From positions 20,227,582 through 20,291,581 of the forward strand of contig CP092879.1 in the NCBI GenBank assembly GCA_030710605.1: a DNA stretch of 64,000 nt. The letters are read 5' to 3'. Positions within the stretch are counted from its first letter, which is position 1. Each line of letters begins with the position of its first letter. The notes below the pieces were generated by a model. That model ran no database searches and was not told the DNA's origin. It worked only from the letters and a program-made list of their open reading frames with translations. The position numbers were made by a program, and so were the translations under genes. This document shows positions 20,931-30,319 of the stretch, one piece after another. The DNA comes from Cordylochernes scorpioides. Its lineage: Eukaryota; Arthropoda; Arachnida; Pseudoscorpiones; Chernetidae.

Positions 20931-20962
20931 TACAAGCTTTCGGGCAATGCCCTTCTACAGGT
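20931..20962 (-). ncRNA. Penelope-terminus-like motif related to hammerhead
   Basis: On the minus strand CCTGTAGAAGGGCATTG, then CCCGAAAGCTTGTAATG: CTGTAGA box, GGGCATTGCCC hairpin, GAAAGCTTGTA. Same family as the motifs at 14812-14850 and 57241-57325. Confidence 0.4.
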
Positions 20963-21695
20963 AAAATAAAAATAAAAACAAAAATTAAAGGTAAATTAAG
21001 GCAACTAAGCAACTGAGAATTAAACAATGTAAATATATATCAGCTAACCATAGAAAACGAAAACAAAAATAAGATATATATACACACTCGCGTGAGACTA
21101 CTCGCGCGTCTGGATTTGAATGAATTAAAATTGTGTTAGTATGTGAAAAAAATTAGAGAGTTAGAAAAATTATTACAATGATATTACATAACTAAATATA
21201 TCTAAGTAACTATTACGGGTAAATTTATGTGGTTAATGACTATGCTATGGACTGCCATCTATGAATTGGTATTTAATGATTAGTGAGAGAAAAACCGTTT
21301 TTGACCGGTGTGACTGAGGTGGTGGAAGGGGGGTTATTAATATACCAGAGGTAGAATCTGAAAAATTCAATTGGAGATGTAGGTTATATGAAAGTCCTAT
21401 GATTCCCATCTACTAAAAGAATATAATAGCAATGCCTTAATAATGGATTCACCAAATATACCTCAACATATTCGACATCCTATTAAAATACAGGCGATTT
21501 CCGGCCATTATTACTTCTTTTGGTCCAAGTTTGATATTTTAGATATATTAACTTTATTAATATCCTATAACACGATATCCCAAACTCAGGGATATTTGCA
21601 TCAATACACTTATTCACATCGTAACAAATTTCTGCAAACTTACAATGCTATAAATCAATCGCCCACTGAGGAGTGCCAGCTCAGAGGTTTGCTTG
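20963..21695. other. Intergenic, probable decayed repeat
   Basis: AT-rich; no coding feature supported. The left part may be the rest of a Penelope terminal repeat adjoining the motif at 20931. Confidence 0.3.
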
Positions 21696-21873
21696 TACAG
21701 TAGAACCTCCCTTTAGCGGACACCCCGCTAGCGGACACCTCTCTACAAAGGACAGTTTTCATTTGAAAAATGACCGTTTTTACAATTTAGTAACTCTCCG
21801 GTGGAGGACATCTCTTCCTAAAGGATACTTTGGCTCTGCAATTAGGTGTCCTTAACAAGGAGGTTCTACTGTA
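21696..21873. mobile_element. pogo/Tigger-type MITE
   Basis: Ends TACAGTAGAACCTCCCTTTA and AAGGAGGTTCTACTGTA are inverted repeats bounded by TA; the inside repeats GCGGACACC-type motifs. CAGTAGAACCTC ends are typical of pogo relatives. Confidence 0.8.
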
Positions 21874-22191
21874 TTATCAAAATAAAGAAACATTATACAA
21901 ACGATTCAGATATTGTTCATATAACATACTTGTAATTTTATCTGTAAAAAATCCAACAAACAAACGTCAAAGACTACTTCTAACATAGAAACTTACCATA
22001 ATTAAAACAATATCTAGCTTGAAAATTTGAGTAGCTTCATTCTGCAACCATCAAAGTACCAGTGATTAAAATACACAATTGAGTTAAAATTACAAAGATT
22101 GAAGTAGAAACATTCTCTAGCTGTCTTATAAGACACACAAAAATATGAAAGCATAATATATATATTGTAGCGAGTAATTGGTTTTATCATT

Positions 22192-23171
22192 CTGTCAACT
22201 TCCTGCTGTATGATTTTCCTCTCCATTCCAGACACTCGGTAAGGCCTCTGTTTTGTTGGAGCGTGATCACCCGTGTCAATCTTATGCTTTATTTTACTTC
22301 GGGCAGGTTGGGACTTCCCAGAAAAATCAAAGACATTCGAAAATTTCTTAAGAACATTCATCATCTTATTTTGCTGATCCTCAGTAAGATTCGAGTCGAT
22401 CATTGCTTCTATCTTCTGGTCCAATTTGGTAGTCCACATATCTTCTTCTTGAATTAATTCATCGCATTTCAAGGAGCATATGGAGCCAACATCAACATCG
22501 CTCATGGTGCCAAGGGCCATACGCGAAGGGATCATCAGCGGCTTCGAGGTTCCGTTTGCTATCCACAAATCTGCTTTCCCTTGCTGAAATGTTGTAAGAA
22601 GGGAAGGTATAATAAATTCCTTCCTTATTGATAGTTCCCAATTTGGGCAGATTAAAACATCTCTATTTTCCTGAAGTGGTGTACCCACTACTGATATCTT
22701 ACAACTTGACTTAGGTGGAATTACATAATTATCAGCAGAGTATACATCAAGATTAATTTGGTCATCATTTATTGGTAGTGTTTCTTCCAAATACAATTCT
22801 TGATGACCACAATCAATAACCGCTCTCGTTGCTTTGAAGAAATCCCACCCCAAAATGATGTCGTGGCTGCAATCAGGAATCACGATGAATTCGAAGGTTG
22901 TGGTGAGATCATTGATATGGACCTTTAGTGAACATTTTCCCAAAGTTTTAACAAGCTTTCCATTGGCGACTTTAACGACTGGTCCAGATTCAACAAAAAA
23001 TGGAGTTCTCAGAAGTCTTCTAAACTTTTCTGAAACCACGGAATAATCTGCGCCCGAGTCTATCAATATTGTAGTTTCCAGTCCATTAATGCTCCCTTTT
23101 ATACAATTCCGTTTTAATTTAGCAGACGTCGATGATGGAGGATTTTCAAAACCTGCGGCCTCACCCCCCAT
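22192..23171 (-). pseudogene. pol: Gypsy B protease and N-terminal RT fragment
   Basis: Aspartic protease: TTILIDSGADYSVVSEKF, then HDIILGWDFF. A linker then leads to the RT entry KQRPYRVSGMERKIIQQEV and DRMI, where the element breaks off at about 22192. The next residues come from a foreign LTR end and flanking DNA. The gag frame ends 15 bp upstream, so a frameshift between gag and pol is possible. Protease appears intact; the RT catalytic domain is absent here. Confidence 0.8.
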
Positions 23172-23185
23172 ATAGGTCGCGCATC

Positions 23186-24481
23186 CTAGTTTTCCTCATT
23201 TTGGCGTCGGGGTGAGCGGCTTGACAAACGACCTTCCCCTGGCGATTGGCTTCTTCGTCTTGGCATCCTTCCTCTGCCTGGATATGGTGATGCGCTGCGG
23301 CCAAAACCTCCGGGTCTAGGGAGAGTTGGAAAATCGTCAATTAAATCGTAGGGTCTTTGTGGGGTTGCATTGTCGGCTGATGGAAGTGTTCTTCTTGATC
23401 TGGCTTCCTCAAAAGTACGTCTTCTTTCTCGACAGTAACGTAAGACATGTCCTGGCTTCCCGCAATGGAAACAGATAGGTTGGTTATCAGCCGTTCGCCA
23501 TTGGTCTAATGTTCTGGGGGCATATGGAGTGTAGTCATCTACTCGTCGAAATCTTGGTACAAACGTTCTCCTTCTTTGAGATTGAATATTTCGCCTTGTA
23601 ATTGGGGCGAGTACTTGTTGCACCTCCTCTTTAACTATGGCCTCCAATGAATTCACGTCACTTGTCCCAAAGGGTTCCACCTCGGTCATTTTAGGCATAA
23701 ATTTTTGCAACTCCTCCTGGACAATCCGTCGAATCCTTAGAGACAAATCTTCTTCAAAGTCCGACGAGATCGGAGTCACGTTTGGTAATCTTTCATAACG
23801 TGTTCTTTTAATGCGGCGTTGTTTCATGTTCTCCAGCTGTCGGCAAAATTTCACCAGCTCGTCAACAGTTGCGGGATCTTTGACAATTAGAGTCTGGTAG
23901 AAATCTTCGGCAATCCCCTTCATTAAATGTCCAACTTTTTCTTCCTCCTCCATTTCGGGGTTAACTCGTGAGCATAGTGATAGGATTTCTTGGATGTATG
24001 ATTCAGTTGTCTCCCCTGGCTTTTGAGCTCTGGTCTTTAGTGTCATTTCGGCTCGTCGAGTAAGTTCTTCTTTTTTTCCAAACACTTCACAAAGATTCGT
24101 TTTGAATTGAGTCCATGAATCAATAATGTCCTCGTTGTTATCGAACCACTGGGCGGCTGTTCCCTCGAGGTAGAATACAACATTGGCAAGGCTTTGAGTC
24201 TCATCCCATTTGTTGTATTTTGAGACCCTTTCAAACATTTTGATCCATCTCTGGGGATCTTGAGCACTCTCGCCGGAGAAAGTCGGAGGATTCCTTGGGA
24301 TATGACAGGCGTATGATTGTGATCCAGCATTTGTTCCGAAAACTTCGGGAGTTCCAGAAGCTTCAGTTTTCACCATCCTTGTGCTGCTTGGCAGATCCTC
24401 AAATCCGTATTGGGGTTGTAGGCCTTGCAATCGGAAGCTCCTCCTAAGTGCCGTCTTGGATTTACCCGGAATCTCCACCAA
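23186..24481 (-). CDS. gag: Gypsy B Gag, intact frame
   Basis: A 431-codon open frame starting right after the primer site. A retrotransposon-Gag type core is at about residues 70-220 (PPTFSGESAQDPQRWIKMFE, YLEGTAAQWFDNNEDIIDSW, KPGETTESYIQEILSLCSRV). A single CCHC knuckle, CFHCGKPGHVLRYC, is at about residue 337, followed by an Arg/Ser/Pro-rich basic tail. The frame is undamaged, unlike pol. The exact start is uncertain: the listed first codon is in line with the primer site, and an internal ATG near residue 36 is possible. Confidence 0.8.
   Translation of the reverse strand: MVEIPGKSKTALRRSFRLQGLQPQYGFEDLPSSTRMVKTEASGTPEVFGTNAGSQSYACHIPRNPPTFSGESAQDPQRWIKMFERVSKYNKWDETQSLANVVFYLEGTAAQWFDNNEDIIDSWTQFKTNLCEVFGKKEELTRRAEMTLKTRAQKPGETTESYIQEILSLCSRVNPEMEEEEKVGHLMKGIAEDFYQTLIVKDPATVDELVKFCRQLENMKQRRIKRTRYERLPNVTPISSDFEEDLSLRIRRIVQEELQKFMPKMTEVEPFGTSDVNSLEAIVKEEVQQVLAPITRRNIQSQRRRTFVPRFRRVDDYTPYAPRTLDQWRTADNQPICFHCGKPGHVLRYCRERRRTFEEARSRRTLPSADNATPQRPYDLIDDFPTLPRPGGFGRSASPYPGRGRMPRRRSQSPGEGRLSSRSPRRQNEEN
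24464..24480 (-). promoter_or_regulatory. Gypsy B primer binding site
   Basis: On the minus strand TGGTGGAGATTCCGGGT begins four bases after the LTR. It starts with TGG as expected for pairing to a tRNA CCA end. I cannot assign the tRNA with confidence. Confidence 0.5.
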
Positions 24482-24484
24482 AAA

Positions 24485-24708
24485 TGTCGCGTAGAAACTA
24501 AATTAAAGAAGAAGTCGATGCCAAATATTAAGTTTTATTCTTAGTAAAAAAAATAGTCTCGATCGACTGAGCCGAGGCGATCGAATAATATTTTTCAGAA
24601 CAAAAAAAAAAAACAAGTATGCAAACCAGCCTGCTTTGCATAACATAAAAATAAAATAAATGAGATATAGGAAGAAATATTTACATATATATAATAGTAA
24701 ATGCCGCA
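24485..24708 (-). repeat. Single LTR of gypsy B (224 bp)
   Basis: On the minus strand it starts TGCGGCATTTACTATT and ends TTTCTACGCGACA (TG...CA). It is preceded by the purine tract AAAGGTGGGAAAAG (24709-24722) and followed by a primer site, so it is both a 3' and a 5' LTR. Confidence 0.75.
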
Positions 24709-24756
24709 CTTTTCCCACCTTTGAAAAGAAACAGCGTCCCGCTGTTCAATTGAAGG

Positions 24757-25902
24757 TTATTGACCAATTTGCATCCGTCTAGCTCTTGATCTTGTCACAG
24801 GGCCTGATATCGGTTCTGGGTCGGAGAATCTTTGTTTCAGAACAGGTTCCTTGTTTGGAGTTGAGCCAGATATTTCTTCTTGAAGTAGTGGATCCAAATA
24901 TGGCTTCATTCTAAGTACATGTACTGTGTCCCTTGTTTTACGACGTTTTGGAGAGTCAGAAATGGCCTCAATTTCGTAATTGACGGGGGACAATTTTCTT
25001 GTAATACGGTAAGGACCGAAGTATTTCTTGATTAGCTTTTCTGAGAGTCCAACCTGTCTCACTGGAATGAAGAGCCATACGAGGTCTCCCACATTATAAT
25101 CCACAGGTCGATGTTTCCTGTCATAGTATTTTCTGTCTTTCTCTTGACCTCGATAGAGATGTAGTTGTGCAAGGTGTCGGGCTTCTTCAGCTGTGGTAAT
25201 GAGATGTTGAACATAATCACCAACATCATCATTGTCGTGATATGGAAGGAGTGAATCTAAAGTTGTTTCGGCCTCGCGGCCATGCACTAGGAAGAAGGGG
25301 CTGAAGCCTGTAGTTTCTTGCTTAGCGGTGTTATAAGCAAATGTTACAAATGGCAGAACTTCGTCCCAGTTTTTCTGTTCCACGTCAACGTACATGGACA
25401 ACATGTCGGTCAATGTTTTGTTTAATCTTTCAGTTAGACCATTAGTCTGCGGATGATAGGCTGTAGTCTTGAGGTGATTTATTCCACTTAAATTATTTAT
25501 TTGTTTAATTATTTGGGACATAAAGTTCGTACCACGGTCGGTGATGATCTGCTGAGGAGCTCCGTGTCGGAGAATAATTTCTTCGACAATAAACTTAGCA
25601 ATTTCCATGGCTCCTGCGTCTGGAATCGCCTTTGTAGTTGCAAATCGCGTCATATATTCGGTGCATACAATAATCCATTTGTTGCCCCGATTCGTAACAG
25701 GAAATCTCCCTAATAAATCCATTCCTATCTTTTGAAAAGGAAAATCTACCGGTGGGATAGGCATAAGTTGTCCAGGCGGTCGTTGTGGAACACTCTTCCT
25801 GCGCTGGCATTCTCTGCAATGCGCTATATACTGACGAATGGTCTTATACATTCCTCCCCAAAAGAATCGTTTACGTGCCCGATCATAAGTTTTGTATATC
25901 AT
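24757..25902 (-). pseudogene. pol: Gypsy B integrase
   Basis: A 381-codon frame. The zinc module ends in HCRECQRRKS. The core domain shows Asp in KIGMDLLGRF, Asp in IITDRGTNFMS and Glu in NGLTERLNKTL. The C-terminal part has YDRKHRPVDYNVGDLVWLF and KKYFGPYRITRKLSPVNYEI, ending near VTRSRARRM. The domain itself looks complete, but it is fused upstream to a fragment of RT (MIYKTYDRARKRFFW follows directly after the RT piece), so it lacks its normal polyprotein. Confidence 0.85.
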
Positions 25903-26071
25903 CTAAATAGCAAAGACAGATGTTCCATTTTAGTCCTTTCAAAACGGTATCCATCATCCTCTCAAAAGTAGCTGGGGCGTTACAGAGGCCAAATGGCATT
26001 ACCCTAAATTCGTAGAGACCATCAGGTGTAATGAATGCCGTCTTCTCTCTATCATGCTCATCCACTTCAAT
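25883..26071 (-). pseudogene. pol: Gypsy B RT catalytic fragment
   Basis: From 26071: EVDEHDREKTAFITPDGLYE, MPFGLCNAPATFERMMD, then CYLDDI, the catalytic box. The coding then jumps to integrase. The preceding codons in this frame belong to the LTR at 26075-26275. Confidence 0.75.
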
Positions 26072-26074
26072 ACT

Positions 26075-26275
26075 TGTAGCGTAGCAGAAAGGTAGACGCA
26101 AGGAGAGGTAAACCCAACCGAACTTTATTCTCTCTAACTGTCCTCTTTAAAATTGTATTTACGCGCATTTATATAGCCATGCCATAATTCAAAACTATGT
26201 AAATCAATACAATAAAAATTAAACAAATAAATTAAAATATTTACATGAAAATGATAAAACCAATTACTCGCTACA
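26075..26275 (-). repeat. LTR (3') of small element
   Basis: TGTAGCGTAGCAGAAAGG ... AATTACTCGCTACA on plus; TG...CA ends with short inverted TGTAGCG/CGCTACA. Confidence 0.85.
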
Positions 26276-26308
26276 TAGCCCCCCTCTCAAAGGACATCGA
26301 CCCGATGC

Positions 26309-26521
26309 TCAGCAGGAGACCTGCGCCTCCAGTCTACGAGCTCGCGACCGCGTAATAGGGCCAGGGATATCCAGGTCTCCTGGTCTGGGGACCTCCTCCT
26401 GGGCCAAGGGTGGTTGCCTCCCTTCCGCTGGAACTTCTTCCTTTTGAGGACTTGATAAGTCGTCTTCCATGTCCTCCTCCAGGTGGTCCTCCCGCTCCTC
26501 TGGATCTAAATAGGGCTTCAT
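26309..26521 (-). pseudogene. Integrase C-terminal tail of small element
   Basis: MKPYLDPEEREDHLEEDMED ... GPITRSRARRLEAQVSC. It aligns with the end of the gypsy B integrase (MKPYLDPLLQEE ... GPVTRSRARRM), so the small element comes from a related gypsy lineage. About 70 codons remain. Confidence 0.7.
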
Positions 26522-26569
26522 CCTGCAGATGTGAACTATGTCCTTTGTTTTACGACGACCTTTGTTTTC

Positions 26570-26940
26570 ATCTCATCAGACGGCGATCTCCGCAGACAGC
26601 GTTCTCATCTCTGCAGACTGCGATTACATCCCTGAAGAAGGCGCCCCCATCTCCGCCGACGGCGTTTCCATCTCCGCAGACGACGTTCCCATCTCCGCAG
26701 ACGGCGATTCTCCGCAGGCGGCGATTCTCTGCAGGCGGCAATCTCTGCGGGCGGCAATCTCTGCAGGCGGCAATTTCTGCAGACGGCAAATTCCGCAGAC
26801 GGCAATCTCTGCAGGCGGCAATCTCTGCAGACGGCAATTTCCGCAGAAGACGGTATCAACTCCGCAAAAGACGGCCTCACCCTCGTAGAAGACGGTCTCA
26901 CCTTCGCAGAAGACGGTCTCACCTTCGCAGAAAGAGAGAG
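26570..26940. repeat. GC-rich short tandem repeats inside small element
   Basis: Many imperfect copies of an 18-bp-like unit resembling ATCTCTGCAGGCGGCA, with variants ATTTCCGCAGACGGCA and CATCTCCGCAGACGAC. Open frames across it on both strands are repeat artefacts. Confidence 0.75.
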
Positions 26941-27030
26941 AGACCAGAATGTTGCTTCAAGTCTTGTAAGCGAAGGCCTCCTCCCATCAAGTCATCCGTG
27001 AGGGCATCGGTACCCAGCATCTCCACCACT

Positions 27031-27231
27031 TGTAGCGTAGCAGAAAGGTAGACGCAAGGAGAGGTAAACCCAACCGAACTTTATTCTCTCTAACTGTCCT
27101 CTTTAAAATTGTATTTACGCGCATTTATATAGCCATGCCATAATTCAAAACTATGTAAATCAATACAATAAAAATTAAACAAATAAATTAAAATATTTAC
27201 ATGAAAATGATAAAACCAATTACTCGCTACA
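27031..27231 (-). repeat. LTR (5') of small element
   Basis: Same 201-bp sequence as at 26075-26275 with no difference that I noticed. Confidence 0.85.
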
Positions 27232-27235
27232 ATAT

Positions 27236-27986
27236 ATATATAAATGAATGTATGTGTGTGTGTGGGTGTGTGTGTCCTTTATGCCTGACCAAACCACTTA
27301 TTGGAACGCCATGAAACTTTCGGAAGTTATTTAGTATAGTACTGGGAAGGTTTCTGAATAGAATATCCTTAGAGTTATTTGCAGATTTGTAGATTTAACT
27401 CGCAAGCAGCGCCACCTTGCGACGGAGATAGGCTTAGGCAGAAAGTCTGCCCCACCCCCTGTCGAGAGAATGTAATCGTCCGCCCCCCACCCCCTGTCGA
27501 GAGAATGTAATCGTCCGCCGGCCGGATGGACAGTCCAAGTACCCACCGACCAATCGGAAGGGCAGAGGGGTCAAGAGGTCCTGGCGCGCGGGGGGAGAGT
27601 TGGTGACACAGCGATGCCAAGTAGTCAAGAAAAAAGCCTCGCGGGGGCTTGCCCAAGATGACCTCCGGGAACTTCGTCCATCTTCCATAAACGACCATGA
27701 TTTTATTCAACTTATCGAGTATTTTTCAAGGGACCGGGAAAAAATGTTCACTAGATAAAACGATGATTTTGTAATGTAGAAAATTAGGAAAGACAAAATT
27801 CAGGATGACACGGCACACAGGGACCGGGAAAAATGATCACTTTATCGAGATTAAAATTTACGAGTTTCAAATTATCAAAATATATCTATTTTTTAAAATA
27901 GGTTTATATAGAATTATTTTAACAAATGTTCGTTAGACAAACCTTTACTCGGGTAAAACCCGGGCAAAGCCGGGTACGTCCGCTAG
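27236..27986 (+). mobile_element. Non-autonomous Helitron-like element
   Basis: The 3' end has the Helitron layout: hairpin ACCCGGGCAAAGCCGGGT, about seven more bases, then CTAG followed by T (about 27955-27986). The 5' part (GT-rich, then GACCAAACCACTTATTGGAA and CATGAAACTTTCGG) resembles arthropod Helitron 5' regions. An inner 34-bp segment is duplicated at about 27443-27520. No Rep/helicase is present. The 5' boundary is approximate. Confidence 0.6.
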
Positions 27987-28998
27987 TATTCCATATAAAA
28001 AAGAGCGGGTGTCCAGGATTTAAAATAACGACTTCGAATCTTGAAAGCGTGTGTATGTAAATACAAAATTTATTCCTATTTTTTTACATTCCCTATGTTG
28101 TCCAGACATCTTCACTACCTCTCACATCTATATTTTAAGAACTTTGGGAAAAATTGATATCAATGTTATTCTAGAATTCCAAACACACTGTACAAAGGAT
28201 CGTGACAAGACTTTATTTTTCTATAATGAATTATTGTGACTCGAATCACTGTCTTTTAAGAAAACTTCCATTTCACTCTATAGGAAAAAGTGATTTGGAG
28301 AAAGATACGGTGAGTATGGGGGCCTGAGTAAGTGTTAGAACTTTGTTCTTGGTCATGAAATATTCAAAACGGGCGTTGGTTGAATATATTAAACTTGTCG
28401 AACTTTTTTTTTCAGTTGCAGATTGTGGTGAATAATGAAATGAACTAATCCCACCGATTGATACGTAATTTCCGAAGGTTTTGGCAATAACTTCTGCAAT
28501 TGGTGATGGTGGGAGGGGAGTTGATGTTCAATTCTCAATAGTTCTTCCAACTTTTGGATCATCTTGAATTGAGCTCTCTTTCTCTCTTGGCATCCATTTT
28601 TAAAGCGCATATGCCATTCATAATCTGCGGTTTTCTTTAGGCATGTATTTATAAATGTCTTTAGAAGCACTAACAACGTTTCTGATACTGGAATTATATT
28701 TTTATACAGAAACTAATGCATATCCTTTGGTCTGAAATTTTAGCCATCAGAAAATCGCCGATAACACGCTGATAGCAAACAAAAATTAATATATTATGAG
28801 AACGGGAGAATATTTCTAGAAAAGAATGATCTTGTGGTTTTTAAGGCTTTATGTTCAAAAATTGTAAACACGTGCTCCTTTCCCCCACAATTAGATTTAA
28901 AAAAATTAAATCATTTTAGGAATTTAATAAATACAATTTGTATATTAAAGAAAAAATTCTTTCATGGTTTTTCAAGATGCCCAAAAAGGCCAGCTTTT
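27987..28998. other. Intergenic, one weak ORF
   Basis: AT-rich. The minus frame 28676-28389 (95 codons) contains ADYEWHMRFKNGCQERKRAQ and some amphipathic character. I recognise no family and it has no clear start context, so I do not call it a gene. Confidence 0.3.
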
Positions 28999-29206
28999 TT
29001 GGTCGTTGAGATATAGCTTTCACCACGTTGACGAGAGCCAACATCCCGAAACTCGTACGGGGTTAGCATTTCTTGATTAATCAAGTATATTTGGCCAACT
29101 CCGGTATAATTAAAAATCAACGTTTAGTTGATATTTATTACGATAGATGGCGCATCATCAAATTTTAATCGCACGTCAGGAGATGATTTTCTTCTTAATT
29201 TATCCA
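28999..29206. mobile_element. Partial copy of the hammerhead-bearing MITE family
   Basis: Holds the family centre (GTCGTTGAGATATAGC, hammerhead-like block, GATTAATCAAGTATATTTGG) and the right end (GATAGATGGCGCATCATCAA, ACGTCAGGAGATGATTTTC). The left end is not recognisable. Confidence 0.6.
29021..29067 (+). ncRNA. Hammerhead-ribozyme-like motif, mutated
   Basis: CACCACG, TTGACGA (C to T at the first core base), GAGCCAACATCCC, GAAAC, then TCGTA. Same layout as the better copy at 58045-58074. The core substitution and weakened stem II suggest loss of activity. Confidence 0.45.
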
Positions 29207-29474
29207 TCTGATCCAGGTACAATTTCACTTTTTTACTATTTATACACCATATATTATTCCAAGATGATAAGTTGAGGGGTTTATCAGAGGAAGTGAGACG
29301 AAAAACTAGAAGAATAATTCAAAGGGAAATGTTATTAATTTGGTACATACATAGATATAGATTATACTTTAAACATTTACTTATAGATATAAGTGTTGCT
29401 TTATAATCATACGCCGCAGTCCTTTATAATGTATTATAAGTTACTTTAAGTATTAGTTACGAACGGAAAAATAC

Positions 29475-29548
29475 GTCCAGGGTAGCCTAGTGGACATGGC
29501 ACCTGCCCGGTAAGCAGAAGGTTGTGGGTTCGATTCCCGCCCCTGGAC
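29475..29548 (+). tRNA. tRNA-like cloverleaf (tRNA pseudogene or SINE head)
   Basis: Acceptor stem GTCCAGG/CCTGGAC, 7 bp and perfect. D arm TAGCCTAGTGGACATGGCA. Anticodon stem CTGC/GCAG with loop CCGGTAA. T arm GTGGGTTCGATTCCCGC. A and B boxes are present and TTTT follows at 29551. The loop would give anticodon GGT (Thr), but position 33 is C instead of the universal U. A 14-bp inverted repeat (CGAACGGAAAAATA, 29460-29473; its complement 29554-29567) encloses the cloverleaf. A true tRNA is possible but a tRNA-derived repeat is more likely. Confidence 0.5.
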
Positions 29549-29569
29549 ACTTTTATTTTTCCGTTCGCC

Positions 29570-29660
29570 ATTACTCTTCATATTTTCACCCTTTCATACG
29601 TCATCCAATCATATATAGACCATTACTCTTCATGTATTCAACCTTTTCATACGTCATCCA
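29570..29660 (+). repeat. Two-copy direct repeat of about 56 bp
   Basis: ATTACTCTTCAT ... TTTCATACGTCATCCAA occurs twice in a row with small changes. Confidence 0.5.
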
Positions 29661-29762
29661 AAAAGTTAGAAATAGTACATATTTCATTTTTGAAATTAAT
29701 ATTGATTTTTCACAAAAAAGAAACTTATGCGGGGAGGCTTTAAGTGTTGGTTTATACATAGA

Positions 29763-29976
29763 TATGCACGCATGGACAAAGCTAAAGGAAGTTGTACCTT
29801 TTAACATGTATATCGGGATTCAGACAATAACTCTGAAAGATATTTGATACACAATGACCTTTATTGAAGACTCGAGATGAACAAAAATGAACAAAATTGC
29901 CTCTGTCTCCTTTTAAAAAAATAGATAACAACATCAAAGACTTTCCACTACCTTAAGTTTTGTCCATGAGTGTATA
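29763..29976. mobile_element. Mariner-type MITE, copy 2
   Basis: Ends TATGCACGCATGGACAAAG and TAAGTTTTGTCCATGAGTGTATA; inner GGGATTCAGACAATAACTCT as in the copy at 55761. Confidence 0.75.
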
Positions 29977-30319
29977 AGGGACGTATACAACTCATTTTTA
30001 ATATATATGTAAAATTACTATTTATAATATATGTTATATCGCATAATTATCGAGATTTTAATCTATGAATAGTTTTTATTTTATTACTGAAATATAATTG
30101 TTGTGTGAATTGTTCAATTATCTAATTGGATGTGATTATAAGGATAAGACTAGTAGAGATACCGTTATCAGTAATCAGGGAAGGTTCAGTAGAAGACTTA
30201 CCAGTTCAAGCAGGTACACGGGAATAATGATAATATTTACGTGGATTGTATCAGTCGGATTATTCAAAGGAGGAACTAGCTTGTCGTAGTTCTTCATAAT
30301 GTTCCTCTTGATATCCACA
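29977..30319. other. Intergenic, no feature seen
   Basis: AT-rich lead-in to the 67-bp satellite; nothing supported. Confidence 0.4.

Larger units (their letters stand above)
22166..26071 (-). mobile_element. Gypsy element B in permuted order around one LTR
   Basis: Reading the minus strand from 26071: second half of an RT fragment, integrase, purine tract, one LTR (24708-24485), primer site, gag, protease, first part of RT ending at about 22192. The LTR therefore closes one copy and opens another, the arrangement of a circle or of tandem copies sharing an LTR. About 75 residues of RT are missing between the two outer ends, and RT C-terminus plus RNase H are deleted between CYLDDI and the integrase. 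The left end fuses to 26 bp matching an LTR of the neighbouring small element. Confidence 0.7.
26075..27231 (-). mobile_element. Small two-LTR element (1.16 kb, gypsy-derived, non-autonomous)
   Basis: Two practically identical 201-bp LTRs (26075-26275 and 27031-27231) surround only 755 bp. On the minus strand a primer-site-like TGGTGGAGATGCTGGGT follows the 5' LTR, and GAGAGGGGGGC precedes the 3' LTR. The only coding remnant is an integrase tail. This fits an internally deleted gypsy element mobilised in trans. Flanks (ATACT left, ATATA right) do not form a clear target duplication. Confidence 0.75.

Noticed and set aside
26410-27051. 213-codon plus-strand Arg/Pro-rich ORF
   Set aside because: Antisense to the integrase tail and built from the GC-rich 18-bp repeats of the small LTR element.
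28389-28676. 95-codon minus-strand ORF as a host exon
   Set aside because: No splice context that I trust, no recognised family; left as a note in the intergenic entry.
29475-29548. Functional tRNA-Thr gene
   Set aside because: The anticodon loop lacks U33 and the enclosing inverted repeat suggests a repeat-derived origin; kept only as a tRNA-like feature.
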